This document shows, piece after piece, positions 44,276-54,198 of a DNA stretch of 64,000 nt; the first letter of the stretch is position 1, and every line of letters starts with the position of its first letter. Source of the stretch: Nemophila menziesii (Eukaryota > Streptophyta > Magnoliopsida > Boraginales > Hydrophyllaceae). The stretch covers positions 67,518,899 through 67,582,898 of the forward strand of contig JARWIR010000001.1 of the NCBI GenBank assembly GCA_029959085.1, in the 5' to 3' direction. The notes under the pieces are model-generated. The model worked only from the letters and a program-made list of their open reading frames with translations, ran no database searches and was not told where the DNA came from. Both the position numbers and the translations under genes were made by a program.

Positions 44276-45921
44276 TTTGGTATCAGAGCCTAAAACATAC
44301 CTCTGCTTTGATTTAGTTAAACTTTTATATTTTTTGCTTAGTTCATGGCTAAAGTAATTTAGCCAAGATAATTTTGCAAAATGTTTTTTTTTGTTGAATC
44401 TAACATGTCCTACAGTTGAAGATGATTAGAATCCATGAGACATTTTATTTTTCATTTAGACTTATGGTACTTTTGGATATTTATCCTTAAGTTTTACTTC
44501 GGCCTCCAGGTATTTATTTATATATATCTATTTTTTTTATTCATACTTCATGTACTTTTATTTTATGAGTATAATTAGGTAAACAAAATGTGAATAAAAT
44601 ATATGGTTTATTTTATCCTATTTTTGTTATATAGTTTTATATACTCATAAAATTTTAGTATGGTATATTGAATTGTCTAAGTGATCAACATATTTTATTT
44701 AATCAAAGAATAGTCACGGCATCTTAGTTGAATAAAATATGTATTTAGGTATAAGATCACATAATGAAATTAGAAATAAATTGTAATTATTTATTTTAAT
44801 ATAATAATTTTATCCCACAAGAATATTATTATATTTAAATAACTAATTGGGATAAAATATTAATTATTCATAATTTACCCACAGGAATTATGACTTAATA
44901 ATTATTTGATAGTTTTATTATATAGTAATGATGGAATATTTTTATATATTTTGTCATATGATTATAAATCTTATTGAATTAAAAATTTAGCCCACAGGCA
45001 ATTTTTATGTCTTAAATTTATTAGATCATGATTTGCATTGGTGAATCATGATATTTATTAATAGTCTATTTATTGATAAGCATGTAATCTTTATTTGCAG
45101 CATCACAACCTGTTAATATTTCTGATATCCGTAGTGACATTCCCGAACTTAATGGGGATAATTACAAGTCATGGAAAGAAAGAGTTCTCCTTCACTTAGG
45201 GTGGATGGACATAGATGATGCTATTAGGAAAACTGAACCACCTGCTCTTACAGACAAAAGCACTCCAACAGATATTGCACTTTATGAAAAATGGGAGCGA
45301 TCCAATCGCCTCAGTGTGATGTTTATTAAGACAAAATTAGCAGCAAGCATCCGTGGTTCAGTAAATCACCATGATAATGTCCAGAATTTACTTAAAGCCA
45401 TTGATGACCAGTTCGTCACATCAGGCAAGGCTTTAGCAAGCACTCTAATAATGAAGCTCTCTTCACTTAGGCTCACAAGTGTTAGAGGTGTGCGTGGGCA
45501 CATCATGCAGATGAGAGATATTTCGGCTCAACTTAAGAATCTCGAGGTACAGATTTCCGAGTCTTTTCTTGTGCACTATATTTTGAACACCCTTCCAAAT
45601 CAATATGGACCTTTCAAAATCTCCTACAACACACATAAAGATAAATGGTCAATTAATGAACTCATGACCATGTGTGTTCAAGAAGAAGAAAGGTTGCTAA
45701 TGGAACAAGGTGAAAGTGCAATGATGGCTACTCAAGGAAAAGGCAAACCAAAGAACAGTCAGAAGGGGAAAGGTAAAATAGCACCTCAAGCTGATATTAA
45801 GAAAGAAGCTAAGTGTTTTTTCTGTAAAAAGAAAGGACACATGAAGAAGGAATGTGCTAAATTCCAGAAATGGCTTCAAGATAAAGAATATGCAAAACCT
45901 AAGGAAACCAGTGGGCAGTGA
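44200..45921 (+). CDS. Copia gag, proposed two-exon gene (44200-44209 joined to 45101-45921)
   Basis: Nucleocapsid/capsid protein. The conserved N-terminus (P-E-L-N-G-D-N-Y-K-S-W at about 45145-45177) lies upstream of the first in-frame ATG (45205), and a TAA at 45085-45087 closes the frame, so the unspliced frame has no start. Joining ATG-GCC-GGA-G (44200-44209, in the LTR) to 45101 across a GT-AG intron gives M-A-G-A-S-Q in frame, for a 276-residue product. A UBN2-type gag core is followed by a basic stretch and a CCHC knuckle (C-F-F-C...H...C, 45814-45855). It stops at TGA 45919-45921. The exon structure is inferred; the gag identity is secure. Without splicing, a shorter product from 45205 is possible. 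Confidence 0.7.
44210..45100 (+). other. Proposed intron from LTR to gag (891 bp)
   Basis: Donor GAG|GTATCA inside the 5' LTR and acceptor TTTATTTGCAG|CATC at 45100. The span is AT-rich like plant introns, contains the primer-binding site and has no conserved coding sequence. CCCACAGG/CCCACAAG motifs recur at about 44815, 44877 and 44991. Confidence 0.6.
44278..44289 (+). other. Primer-binding site of copia element (tRNA-iMet)
   Basis: TGGTATCAGAGC, the standard initiator tRNA-Met site of plant copia elements, 2 bp after the LTR. Confidence 0.95.
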
Positions 45922-48900
45922 GCAATGCATCTTGTCCGGTAATAAGAGGGGTTCACATGTGGAAGCCGTTGGAACATGTTATTTATATTTAAGTGGTGGT
46001 TATGTTTTGAAATTAGAAAAGACTTTTTATGTTCCAAGTTTTTCTAGAAACTTGATTTCTTTTTCCAGACTTGTACCTTTGGGTTATTCCTTTACATTTT
46101 CAGAGACATTTTTTAGTATTTTCAATAAATCTGAATGTGTTGGGAATGGTATTTTGTCTGAAGGTCTATATTGCATTAATTTACAAAACAATGCTACTAA
46201 TAATAATTTTCATGCCCAAATTGGTACAAAGAGGTTTAATATAAATGAGGATTCCTCGACTCTATGGCACCGGAGATTAGGGCATATCTCTATTGAAAGA
46301 ATCAAAAGGTTGGTAAAAGATGGAGTACTTAGTACTTTAGATTTTACCGACTTTGAAACTTGTGTGGATTGCATTAAGGGAAAGCAGACCAACAAGTCAA
46401 AGAAAGGTGCCAATAGGAGTTCAGATTTATTAGAAATCATACATACATATATATGTTGTCTTGACATGGATATGCATGGTCCGAAATATTTTATAACCTT
46501 TATTGATGATTACTCACGATATATGTATCTCTACATGCTTCATAACAAGAGCGAAGCATTAGATGCCTTTAAAATATTTATGGCTGAAGTAGAGAAACAA
46601 TGTGGAAAACATATAAAGATTGTGAGATCAGATAGAGGTGGTGAATATTATGGTAGATATACTGAAGATGGACAAGCACCTGGTCCGTTTGCTCAGTTTC
46701 TCCAAGAGCATGGGATTGTTGCCCAGTACACCATGCCTGGTTCACCGGATCAGAATGGTGTAGTAGAAAGGAGATACCGAACATTATTGGACATGGTACA
46801 GAGTATGCTTAGCAACTCCAATATTCCTAAAAACTTGTGGATTGAAGCTTTAAAAATGGAAGTGTATATATTAAACCGAGTTCCAACCAAGGCTGTCTCA
46901 AAGACACCATTTGAATTATGGAAAGGTTGGAAACCGAGTTTGAAACATATGCGCGTATGGGGATGCCCGTCTGAAGTCAGGATTTATAATCCACAAGAGA
47001 AAAAACTGGACCCAAGGACCATCAGTGGGCATTTCATTGGATATGCTGAGCAGTCTAAAGGTTACAGATTTTACTGTCCATCTCACAACACTAGATTTGT
47101 GGAATCAAGAAATGCAAAGTTTCTTGAATATGACTTAATCAGTGGGAGCGATCAAATTAGAAATGTAATTTCTGATATTGACCATTCAGAAATTCAACCT
47201 TCCACTTCAAGTGATAGAATGATTATTGTTCATAACACCCCTCAAGTACAATCTAGTGTTGAACGTTCAATCGTTGAAGAACCACAAGTTGTTGACGATA
47301 TTCTGATAGATCAAGTTGTTCATGATGAACCTAGTAATTATGAACAACAAGTTGAACCTCATACAAATAATGATGATACAACATTCAGAAGGTCTACCAG
47401 GTTTAAGAAATCATCAATTTCTAGTGATTATGTAGTATATCTTCAAGAATCTGACTATAATTTTGGAGTCGAAAATGATCCTTCCGACTTTTCACAAGCC
47501 ATAAGTTGCAAAGAATCAAATTTATGGTATAATGCGATGAAAGAGGAAATGAATTCCATGAAGAACAATGATGTCTGGGAACTTGTGGAATTGCCTAATG
47601 GGGCTAAAGCCATTGGTTGTAAATGGGTATTTAAAACCAAGAAAGACTCATTAGGCAATATTGATAGATACAAAGCCAGACTTGTTGCTAAGGGATTTAC
47701 TCAGAAAGAAGGAATTGATTACACAGAGACTTTTTCTCCTGTATCTAAGAAAGATTCCTTACGCATTATTTTAGCATTAGTCGCACATTTTGATCTTGAG
47801 TTGCACCAAATGGATGTGAAAACGGCGTTCCTTAATGGAGATCTAGAGGAAGAAGTTTATATGAAACAACCTGAAGGTTTTATCTCTAGAGCTGGTGAGC
47901 AGTTAGTTTGTAAGCTTAAGAAATCCATATACGGATTAAAACAAGCTTCCCGTCAATGGTATTTTAAATTTCATGGAGTAATTTCATCATTTGGATTTGT
48001 TGAAAACCCCATGGATCAATGTATATACCAAAAGATTAGTGGGAGAAAAATTTGTTTTCTTGTTTTATATGTGGATGATATTTTGCTTGTGACTAATGAT
48101 AAGGGTTTGCTTCATGAGGTGAAACAATTTCTCTCTAAAAATTTTGATATGAAAGATATGGGTGAGGCGTCTTATGTCATTGGAATTAAGATTCATAGAG
48201 ACATATTTCAAGGTGTCTTGGGTTTGTCTCAGGAAACCTATATCAATAAAGTTTTAGAGAGATTTCAGATGAAGGATTGTTCACCAAGTGTTGCTCCCAT
48301 AGTGAAGGGTGATAAATTCAGTTTGAACCAAACCCCGAAGAATGATTTAGAGAAAGAACAAATGAAGAACATTCCATATGCTTCCGCTATCAGAAGTTTG
48401 ATGTATGCTCAGGTTTGCACAAGACCTGATATCGCATTTGTAGTTGGAATGTTGGGTAGATATCAAAGTAACACAGGTATTGACCACTGGAAAGATGCAA
48501 AGAAAGTAATGAGATATCTCCAAGGAACCAAGGAGTATATGCTTATGTATAGGCGAACAAACAATTTAGAGGTGGTCGGATTCTCAGATTCTGATTTTGC
48601 CGGTTGTGTTGATTCACGCAAGTCAACATCAGGATACATTTTTATGATGGCCGGTGGAGCTGTGTCATGGAGGAGTGTCAAACAGACTATGACTGCAACT
48701 TCTACTATGGAAGCTGAGTTCGTCTCTTGTTTTGAGGCTACTTCACAAGTTGTATGGCTTAAGGGTTTCGTATCTGGACTTAGAATTATGGATTCTATCT
48801 CCAGACCATTAATAATATTTTGGGATAATTCAGCTGCTGTTTTTATGGCTAAAAACAATAAAAGTGGAAGTCGAAGTAAGCACATCGACATTAAATATTT

Positions 48901-49048
48901 AGCCATAAGGGAACGTGTTAAAGATAAAAAGGTGGTCATTGAACACATTAGTACTAAATTAATGATCGCTGATCCATTGACTAAAGGCATGCCACCAATG
49001 AAATTCAAGGATCATGTAGTGAGTATGGGGCTTGGTCTCATCATGTAG
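45854..49048 (+). CDS. Copia pol: integrase, reverse transcriptase, RNase H (protease deleted)
   Basis: 1064 codons with no stop. True homology starts at M-Q-N-L-R-K-P-V-G-S-E (residue 13), in the +1 frame relative to gag; the first residues are gag sequence read out of frame. The protease active site (D-S/T-G) expected between the zinc knuckle and this point is absent. Integrase: H-H-C-C finger (H139, H144, C170, C173); first catalytic residue is Y199 (I-H-T-Y) where relatives have D; D260 (R-S-D-R-G-G-E) and E305 are kept. RT: W-V-F-K-T-K...A-R-L-V-A-K-G-F, M-D-V-K-T-A-F-L-N-G and Y-V-D-D (739-742). RNase H: S-D-S-D-F-A-G (about 909), M-E-A-E-F and W-D-N-S-A-A. Ends at TAG 49046-49048. Confidence 0.93.
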   Translation: MLNSRNGFKIKNMQNLRKPVGSEQCILSGNKRGSHVEAVGTCYLYLSGGYVLKLEKTFYVPSFSRNLISFSRLVPLGYSFTFSETFFSIFNKSECVGNGILSEGLYCINLQNNATNNNFHAQIGTKRFNINEDSSTLWHRRLGHISIERIKRLVKDGVLSTLDFTDFETCVDCIKGKQTNKSKKGANRSSDLLEIIHTYICCLDMDMHGPKYFITFIDDYSRYMYLYMLHNKSEALDAFKIFMAEVEKQCGKHIKIVRSDRGGEYYGRYTEDGQAPGPFAQFLQEHGIVAQYTMPGSPDQNGVVERRYRTLLDMVQSMLSNSNIPKNLWIEALKMEVYILNRVPTKAVSKTPFELWKGWKPSLKHMRVWGCPSEVRIYNPQEKKLDPRTISGHFIGYAEQSKGYRFYCPSHNTRFVESRNAKFLEYDLISGSDQIRNVISDIDHSEIQPSTSSDRMIIVHNTPQVQSSVERSIVEEPQVVDDILIDQVVHDEPSNYEQQVEPHTNNDDTTFRRSTRFKKSSISSDYVVYLQESDYNFGVENDPSDFSQAISCKESNLWYNAMKEEMNSMKNNDVWELVELPNGAKAIGCKWVFKTKKDSLGNIDRYKARLVAKGFTQKEGIDYTETFSPVSKKDSLRIILALVAHFDLELHQMDVKTAFLNGDLEEEVYMKQPEGFISRAGEQLVCKLKKSIYGLKQASRQWYFKFHGVISSFGFVENPMDQCIYQKISGRKICFLVLYVDDILLVTNDKGLLHEVKQFLSKNFDMKDMGEASYVIGIKIHRDIFQGVLGLSQETYINKVLERFQMKDCSPSVAPIVKGDKFSLNQTPKNDLEKEQMKNIPYASAIRSLMYAQVCTRPDIAFVVGMLGRYQSNTGIDHWKDAKKVMRYLQGTKEYMLMYRRTNNLEVVGFSDSDFAGCVDSRKSTSGYIFMMAGGAVSWRSVKQTMTATSTMEAEFVSCFEATSQVVWLKGFVSGLRIMDSISRPLIIFWDNSAAVFMAKNNKSGSRSKHIDIKYLAIRERVKDKKVVIEHISTKLMIADPLTKGMPPMKFKDHVVSMGLGLIM

Positions 49049-49336
49049 TGTTTATTTGTATGACACTATCATTAATATAATAATTATCTATTGTGATATT
49101 TTCTCATATACATTGCGCAACTTAATTTTGACAAAATAATTTAGTTAGGACCAAGAATAAACATATGGTTTATTCATTAAGTATAGTTACAACATAAAAA
49201 AATAAAATAAAGAGATAAATATATTGTGATACATGGAAGATACTACTCTCTCATAATTGGAGGACTTATCGCCATGATTCATATATTTATGATTAAGATA
49301 AAATATCAAGTATAATGTTTGGATCAAGTGGGAGAA
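49049..49336 (+). other. Copia 3' untranslated region and polypurine tract
   Basis: Non-coding. AAGTGGGAGA at 49326-49335, just before the 3' LTR, is the expected polypurine tract. Confidence 0.8.
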
Positions 49337-49797
49337 TATAAGTCATTTTTTTATTTTATTAATATAAAACTTTGTTTTATATTATTTGTCTTTATTTTAA
49401 ATTGATGAATAAAATAAACTTATGACTTTTGGCTTTTCATGATCCAACATTAATCCATCCACTAATTTTATCTTAATGATTTTTTCATTAATCTTATGCA
49501 AATGAAAAGTTGTAACACTTTTGTATTAACCATTTGCAAATGAAAGGTCGTAACAACTAGTAATTCATTGCCATTAAAAAGCTTGATGGGAGCTTGGCTA
49601 TATAAACTAGAGTTTTGGTCCCTAAACTCAATTCATTCACACAAAAAATATACACCATCTATAGTTGAATGCTTGAGAGTTTGGAAGAACAAAACATAAA
49701 GAAAAGTTTCTAAAGACATCAATGGCCGGAGGTATCACTACTCTTTTTTCGATCTATTTATTTATTCCGCATTTTAGTTTGATCGATTTTTCTAACA
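49337..49797 (+). repeat. 3' LTR of copia element
   Basis: 461 bp, pair of 43815-44275. TATA box at 49599-49606; the ATG-containing exon 1 sequence is duplicated at 49722. Followed by TTTTT, as the left flank is also TTTTT: a possible 5-bp duplication that the T-rich context makes weak. Confidence 0.92.
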
Positions 49798-50345
49798 TTT
49801 TTGTCTTTAGTTTATGTTTAGATTAGTTTTTTTTAGTAGATATTGCATTATTGAGGAAGGTTTCAGTGTTTTTGATGTGCAGGTACTTAAGAAATCGAGT
49901 TACGAAAAAAAATGCGTAAAAATGGCAAAAAAAAGATGTACCATATGGTACACCACACCACCTATGCGGTGCAATGCACCCCGAAAAGCCTCACGACAGT
50001 GGGAGAAATCAGGTACAATGTCGATATAAAGGTGTCATCCAGAGCTTTTATGTGGTATACCGCATGAAGAAAACCGTCACCACTGTTCAAGAAAACGGTC
50101 AAGCAACGAGAGCCACGAGTCAGACCGTGTCTTCTCTCGTGCCAGACTGTGACACGGTCCGCAACATAACGTACTTGCCGTACACCGCATGAAAAAAAAC
50201 CTTGATAATGGTGTGGGAAATAAGATTTAATTACGAGACCCTCATGCCTAAACCGTATCGTCAAGGCCGTGGAACAGGGGTTGAACAGAACTTGCCTACG
50301 GTACACCACACCTCAGCCGCGGTGCACCGCACGACGCAGCCAAAA
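49798..50345 (+). repeat. Element E 3' untranslated region with GCGGT/ACCGC palindromes
   Basis: Resumes element E after the copia insertion. Variants of GCGGTATACCGC / GGTACACC...GCGGTGCA recur near 49945, 49975, 50052, 50180, 50298 and 50320, between A-rich and CACGG-rich linkers. Related motifs occupy the same place in element F (62090-62340). Open frames here on both strands are by-products. Confidence 0.7.
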
Positions 50346-51060
50346 GAAGGGTATAAAGAAGAGGTTAGTAATAGTTACAAATATCAAAACCTTAAGCCTC
50401 TCTTTTTTCCCCCGAGCTTTCCTAACTCCATTAAAGCTTCTACAAACCTTCACCACCCATTAAAACACTCCCCAATCACCATAAATTCACATCCAATTCA
50501 TTACTTACATCATTACAAAGAAGATTCAACCACCCAAATCAAATCAAAACACCTAGAATCCAAGAATCAAAACCCAAAATTTCCAGATCTTATCCAACAA
50601 TTTGTTAAACTCATACCAAGAAAGAAAGAGTTCATCCTAACCACATAGAGAATCATCATCCTTATGCCATTCCTAACTAAAATAACACTTATTCAACCCA
50701 AAATAAAATGGTAAAAATTTCAAGAGTGTTTAAAGCTTTCAGTTGGAGGTCAACTGAGATGATGAAAAGAACATAAACATTATCTACTGTTAGGGAGATG
50801 AAGAATAATTAAAGTAAGTGATTGGGTAATATTGAGAAGCACACAATTGAGAAAAGTTCAAGTTCTAGTACGAAGAAAAGGGTAAAACATGTCAAGAAAG
50901 TAGGGAGAACCTAGATGTGGTGAAATCGAAGAGCAAAAAGATTACAACTTTCAAGGAGAAGACACCACAACCTCTACAAATTGAGATTCATATGCCCAAG
51001 ATGAATGAAGCTTCAAAGCCTTGTTAGCTTCTTAAAAAACATAAAAACTTGGAGAAGTAT
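50346..51060 (+). other. Element E region between palindromes and env-like ORF
   Basis: Begins like the matching part of F (CTCTACAAACCTTC near 62402 in F, CTTCTACAAACCTTC near 50440 here). Probably holds the degraded lysine-rich N-terminus of the downstream ORF, with stops. Confidence 0.5.
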
Positions 51061-51990
51061 ATTTGAAAAGAAGCCGGAGAAGGTGATTATAAGAGATTTC
51101 TAGAGATAGGAAATAGATTGGGGTGGACTACATTCATGATGACACATTCAACTTTATGTATGGAGTTAGTTTCTGAGTTCTATTTACGTAGCTTTAGACG
51201 AGATAGTGAAGGTCGTGTTCCAGATAGAAGAAAGTTAGTTCCTTTTACAATTGAAGAGATTAGAAACCACTTCCAGTTCAAAAAATTGGCTGGACCATGT
51301 AAGTTTAGAGAAGCGGTGCAAAATATCAAAACTTTTGATTGGAATAAACTTTTTGAGCATGTATTATATGAAGAAAAAGTGCAATCACACAAGGGAGAAT
51401 TGAAGGCACCTTGGCCTTAAAAATATATTCAAGCGGATACGGGAGTTTGGCATAATTTCCTCACACTAAACGCCTTTGGAAACACGCGAAATTTGGATGT
51501 AACTAAGAGAAACACCATCTTTTTGACTTGTATTTTAAGAGGGGAAGAATTCGATGTGGCACAGTTGATCTTTGAGGAGGTGATGTGATTTTCGGTCTCT
51601 CCACTTTCGTTATTTAATGTGAAATATCCAACTATGATCACGTGCCTTGTACGAAAAGAGAATGTGATTCGGGGAGAAGAAGAGAAATTGATGTATAAAG
51701 TGATCAACAATATAGAATACTTGGATCAAAACAATTTTAAGAGGAGCAGGAAGTAAGAAACTTCCACAAGAAGAATCAAAAGAATAGGATCTTATTTGGT
51801 GAGAAAGGGTAGAGGAGTGATTGAATAAAGTTGAAACAGCTCAAACCTTCTTGGCCGAGATGTGGAAAGAATCAAAGAAAATCAAGTGCACATCATGACA
51901 CTCCTTGAGCAATTAAAGCGCGATATAGCGAAAGATCTAGTTAATCCTATCTGGGATATTGATAAAGCGAGGCAATAGCCTCGAGAGTAT
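51061..51990 (+). pseudogene. Athila-type downstream ORF (putative plant transposon protein domain), broken
   Basis: Matches the protein encoded between pol and 3' LTR in Athila elements (often called env-like; Pfam Transposase_32-type domain). The longest open piece, 51118-51420, has L-G-W-T-T-F, M-E-L-V-S-E-F-Y-L-R-S-F and V-P-F-T-I-E-E-I. After a TAA at 51418-51420 the same frame continues with W-H-N-F-L-T-L-N-A-F-G, T-I-F-L-T-C-I-L-R-G-E-E and, after a TGA near 51587, Y-P-T-M-I-T-C-L-V-R-K-E-N-V. A charged, helix-prone tail follows to about 51980. Function in Athila elements is unknown. Family assignment is from remembered motif pattern, not a search. Confidence 0.6.
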
Positions 51991-52647
51991 GTTCTCTTTC
52001 TTCCTTGCTATTTTTGTATATGCAACATTTTGCTTTGTTTTTCTTTACTGGGTCATTTTTTTTGAGTCGTGGGGACACGCCTTATTTTTGAGTTGGGGGT
52101 GTGAGGATTTGTTGTCTCTCATCTCTATTTTTATGTGATTTTACTGTTATTGGAAGAAACTAATTTTTTTGATACATGGGATTAGATGTAGAGTGTGTTT
52201 AATAGCTTTAAAGCATAATCTTAGTAAGTTAATTATAGAAAGTAATATGTTTATGAGCTTTTTTATATTGTATGCTTTGAGTATGAACTGGACACACACA
52301 TTGATAGTAAAAGGAAGATTAGTGAGCAATACGGTAGAAGTATGTTTGATCTTGGGGCGCCTTGAGTGGTGTGTAGGCCGTGAGATCCGAGCTAGTTGAT
52401 AAACCCATCTAATGAACGTGCTAAAGGTAAACGAATAATGAAATTGCATAGTTTAGAAAGTGATTAAGGCGGTTCTTTGATAAGCCCCTTGTTTCCCTTT
52501 AGCTTGTTGTCCACTTATTATATTTATATCCTTCTCAGCCCCTTCAAGCCTTTGTAAAGTCTTTATATTAGCCACATTATAATCCATATCCCTTTATATT
52601 TTAGGACTTTTCCATATGACCCGCACTCGAATCACGATGCATAGACA
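51991..52647 (+). other. Element E 3' untranslated region
   Basis: Non-coding. GAGTCGTGGGGACACG...TTTTTGAGTTGGGGGTG (about 52064-52101) has a close match in element F near 63196-63230. Confidence 0.55.
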
Positions 52648-53654
52648 ATCGTTTTAGAGCTTGAGTTTGGGGTGGTGGGTCCACCATTATGGAAAATATT
52701 ATTAGGTTAGGAATTTTTGAGCTTATGTAATTGTGCTCTATATTTTTATAATGATTCATTGTTATTGTGTTGTAACCCTTTGTCGGGGTAAAAGTAAATG
52801 AAAAAAGCTATGAAAAGAAAAATATGTGAAAAGAATAACATGAAATCTCACATTAAAAAGAGAGTCATAACTATATTATAAATGAGAAAATTGATATGAA
52901 AAGATTAAATATATTTGGACCAGCAAAGTAGAATTTTAATGTGATCATCTTTAAATTCTTTATTTGGGTTATTGGGGATGCTAATCGTTTTAGAGCTTGA
53001 GTTTGGGGTGGTGGGTCCACCATTATGGAAAATATTATTAGGTTAGGAATTTTTGAGCTTATGTAATTGTGCTCTATATTTTTATAATGATTCATTGTTA
53101 TTGTGTTGTAACCCTTTGTCGGGGTAAAAGTAAATGAAAAAAGCTATGAAATGAAAAATATGTGAAAAGAATAACATGAAATCTCACATTAAAAAGAGAG
53201 TCATAACTATATTATAAATGAGAAAATTGATATGAAAAGATTGAATATATTTGGACCGGCAAAGTAGAATTTTAATGTGATCATCTTTAAATTCTTTATT
53301 TGGGTTATTGGGGATGCTAATCGTTTTAGAGCTTGAGTTTGGGGTGGTGGGTCCACCATTATGGAAAATATTATTAGGTTAGGAATTTTTGAGCTTATGT
53401 AATTGTGCTCTATATTTTATAATGATTTACTGTTATTGTGTTGTAACCCTTTGTCGGGGTAAAAGTAAATAAAAAAAGCTATGAAAAGAAAAATATGTGA
53501 AAAGAATAACATGAAATCTCACATTAAAAAGAGAGTCATAACTATATTATAAATGAGAAAATTGATATGAAAAGATTGAATATATTTGGACCGGCAAAGT
53601 AGAATTTTAATGTGATCATCTCTAAATTCTTTATTTGGGTTATTAGGGATGCTA
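52648..53654 (+). repeat. Three tandem copies of a 336-bp unit
   Basis: Units start (ATCGTTTTAGAGCTTGAG) at 52648, 52984 and 53320, with spacings of 336 and 336 bp; the third is 335 bp. Copies differ at only a few positions. Each holds TTGTAACCCTTTGTCGGGGT and AAATCTCACATTAAAAAGAG. Element F has one partial copy of the start of the unit (63733 on), so the amplification is specific to E. Confidence 0.95.
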
Positions 53655-54198
53655 ATTAGTGCATCAATTCATTGGGTTGAGTGAGAATGTTTTGTGAGAG
53701 TATGTCAAGCTCTAGGGAATTTCGTTGATAGCTAGTGAGGTTAGATCCAAAAGGTTACTCTAAATTATCCAAATATACGTATCATACCGTCCCTATGCCA
53801 ACATTACAACCTTAAACGCATTATGATTGTTTTCTATGTAATCTACAAGTGATTGTACCATTAGAGAAAAGTTAGATGGATCTTTAGATACTAGTGAAGC
53901 TTGATGAACAATCTATAGCCTCCATGGTAAACTAATAGAAGAACCTCTACTTCGTGCATTTCAAAGCTAATCCGATTTTGAATTTGAACAGTGTTGATCG
54001 TTTGTATGACAAGTGTACATGTAATCTAGTTTGTAAATATTATTACATGAAATTTTCTGAGTAGTTTCTTTGAGTTTATTATGTATATTCTGCTATCTTC
54101 TTCCTATTGTGCTTAATTGGCTTAAGTGTGTATTTAGAGACTTCCCTTTGTTCTTATCTTTATTGAATCGGGACGATACAACTTTGAGTTGGGGGTCT
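53655..54198 (+). other. Element E end of internal region and polypurine tract
   Basis: Non-coding. GAGTTGGGGGTCT just before the LTR (54186-54198) is the likely polypurine tract. Confidence 0.6.

Noticed and set aside
45854..45921. Programmed +1 frameshift between copia gag and pol
   Set aside because: Plant copia elements of this type normally use one frame, and the missing protease makes a deletion the simpler explanation. Not fully excluded.
48463..49008. 181-codon minus-strand frame
   Set aside because: Shadow of the copia RNase H coding sequence.
43811..49802. TTTTT as a secure target duplication of the copia element
   Set aside because: Both sides are T-rich, so a 5-bp T match is weak evidence; the LTR edges rest on the LTR alignment instead.
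49962..50309. Overlapping frames of 72-148 codons on both strands in the E 3' UTR
   Set aside because: They result from the GC-rich palindromes; no conservation with the corresponding frames in F.
51118..51420. Host gene of about 100 residues
   Set aside because: It lies between pol and the 3' LTR of element E, matches the Athila downstream ORF pattern and continues past the stop in the same frame.
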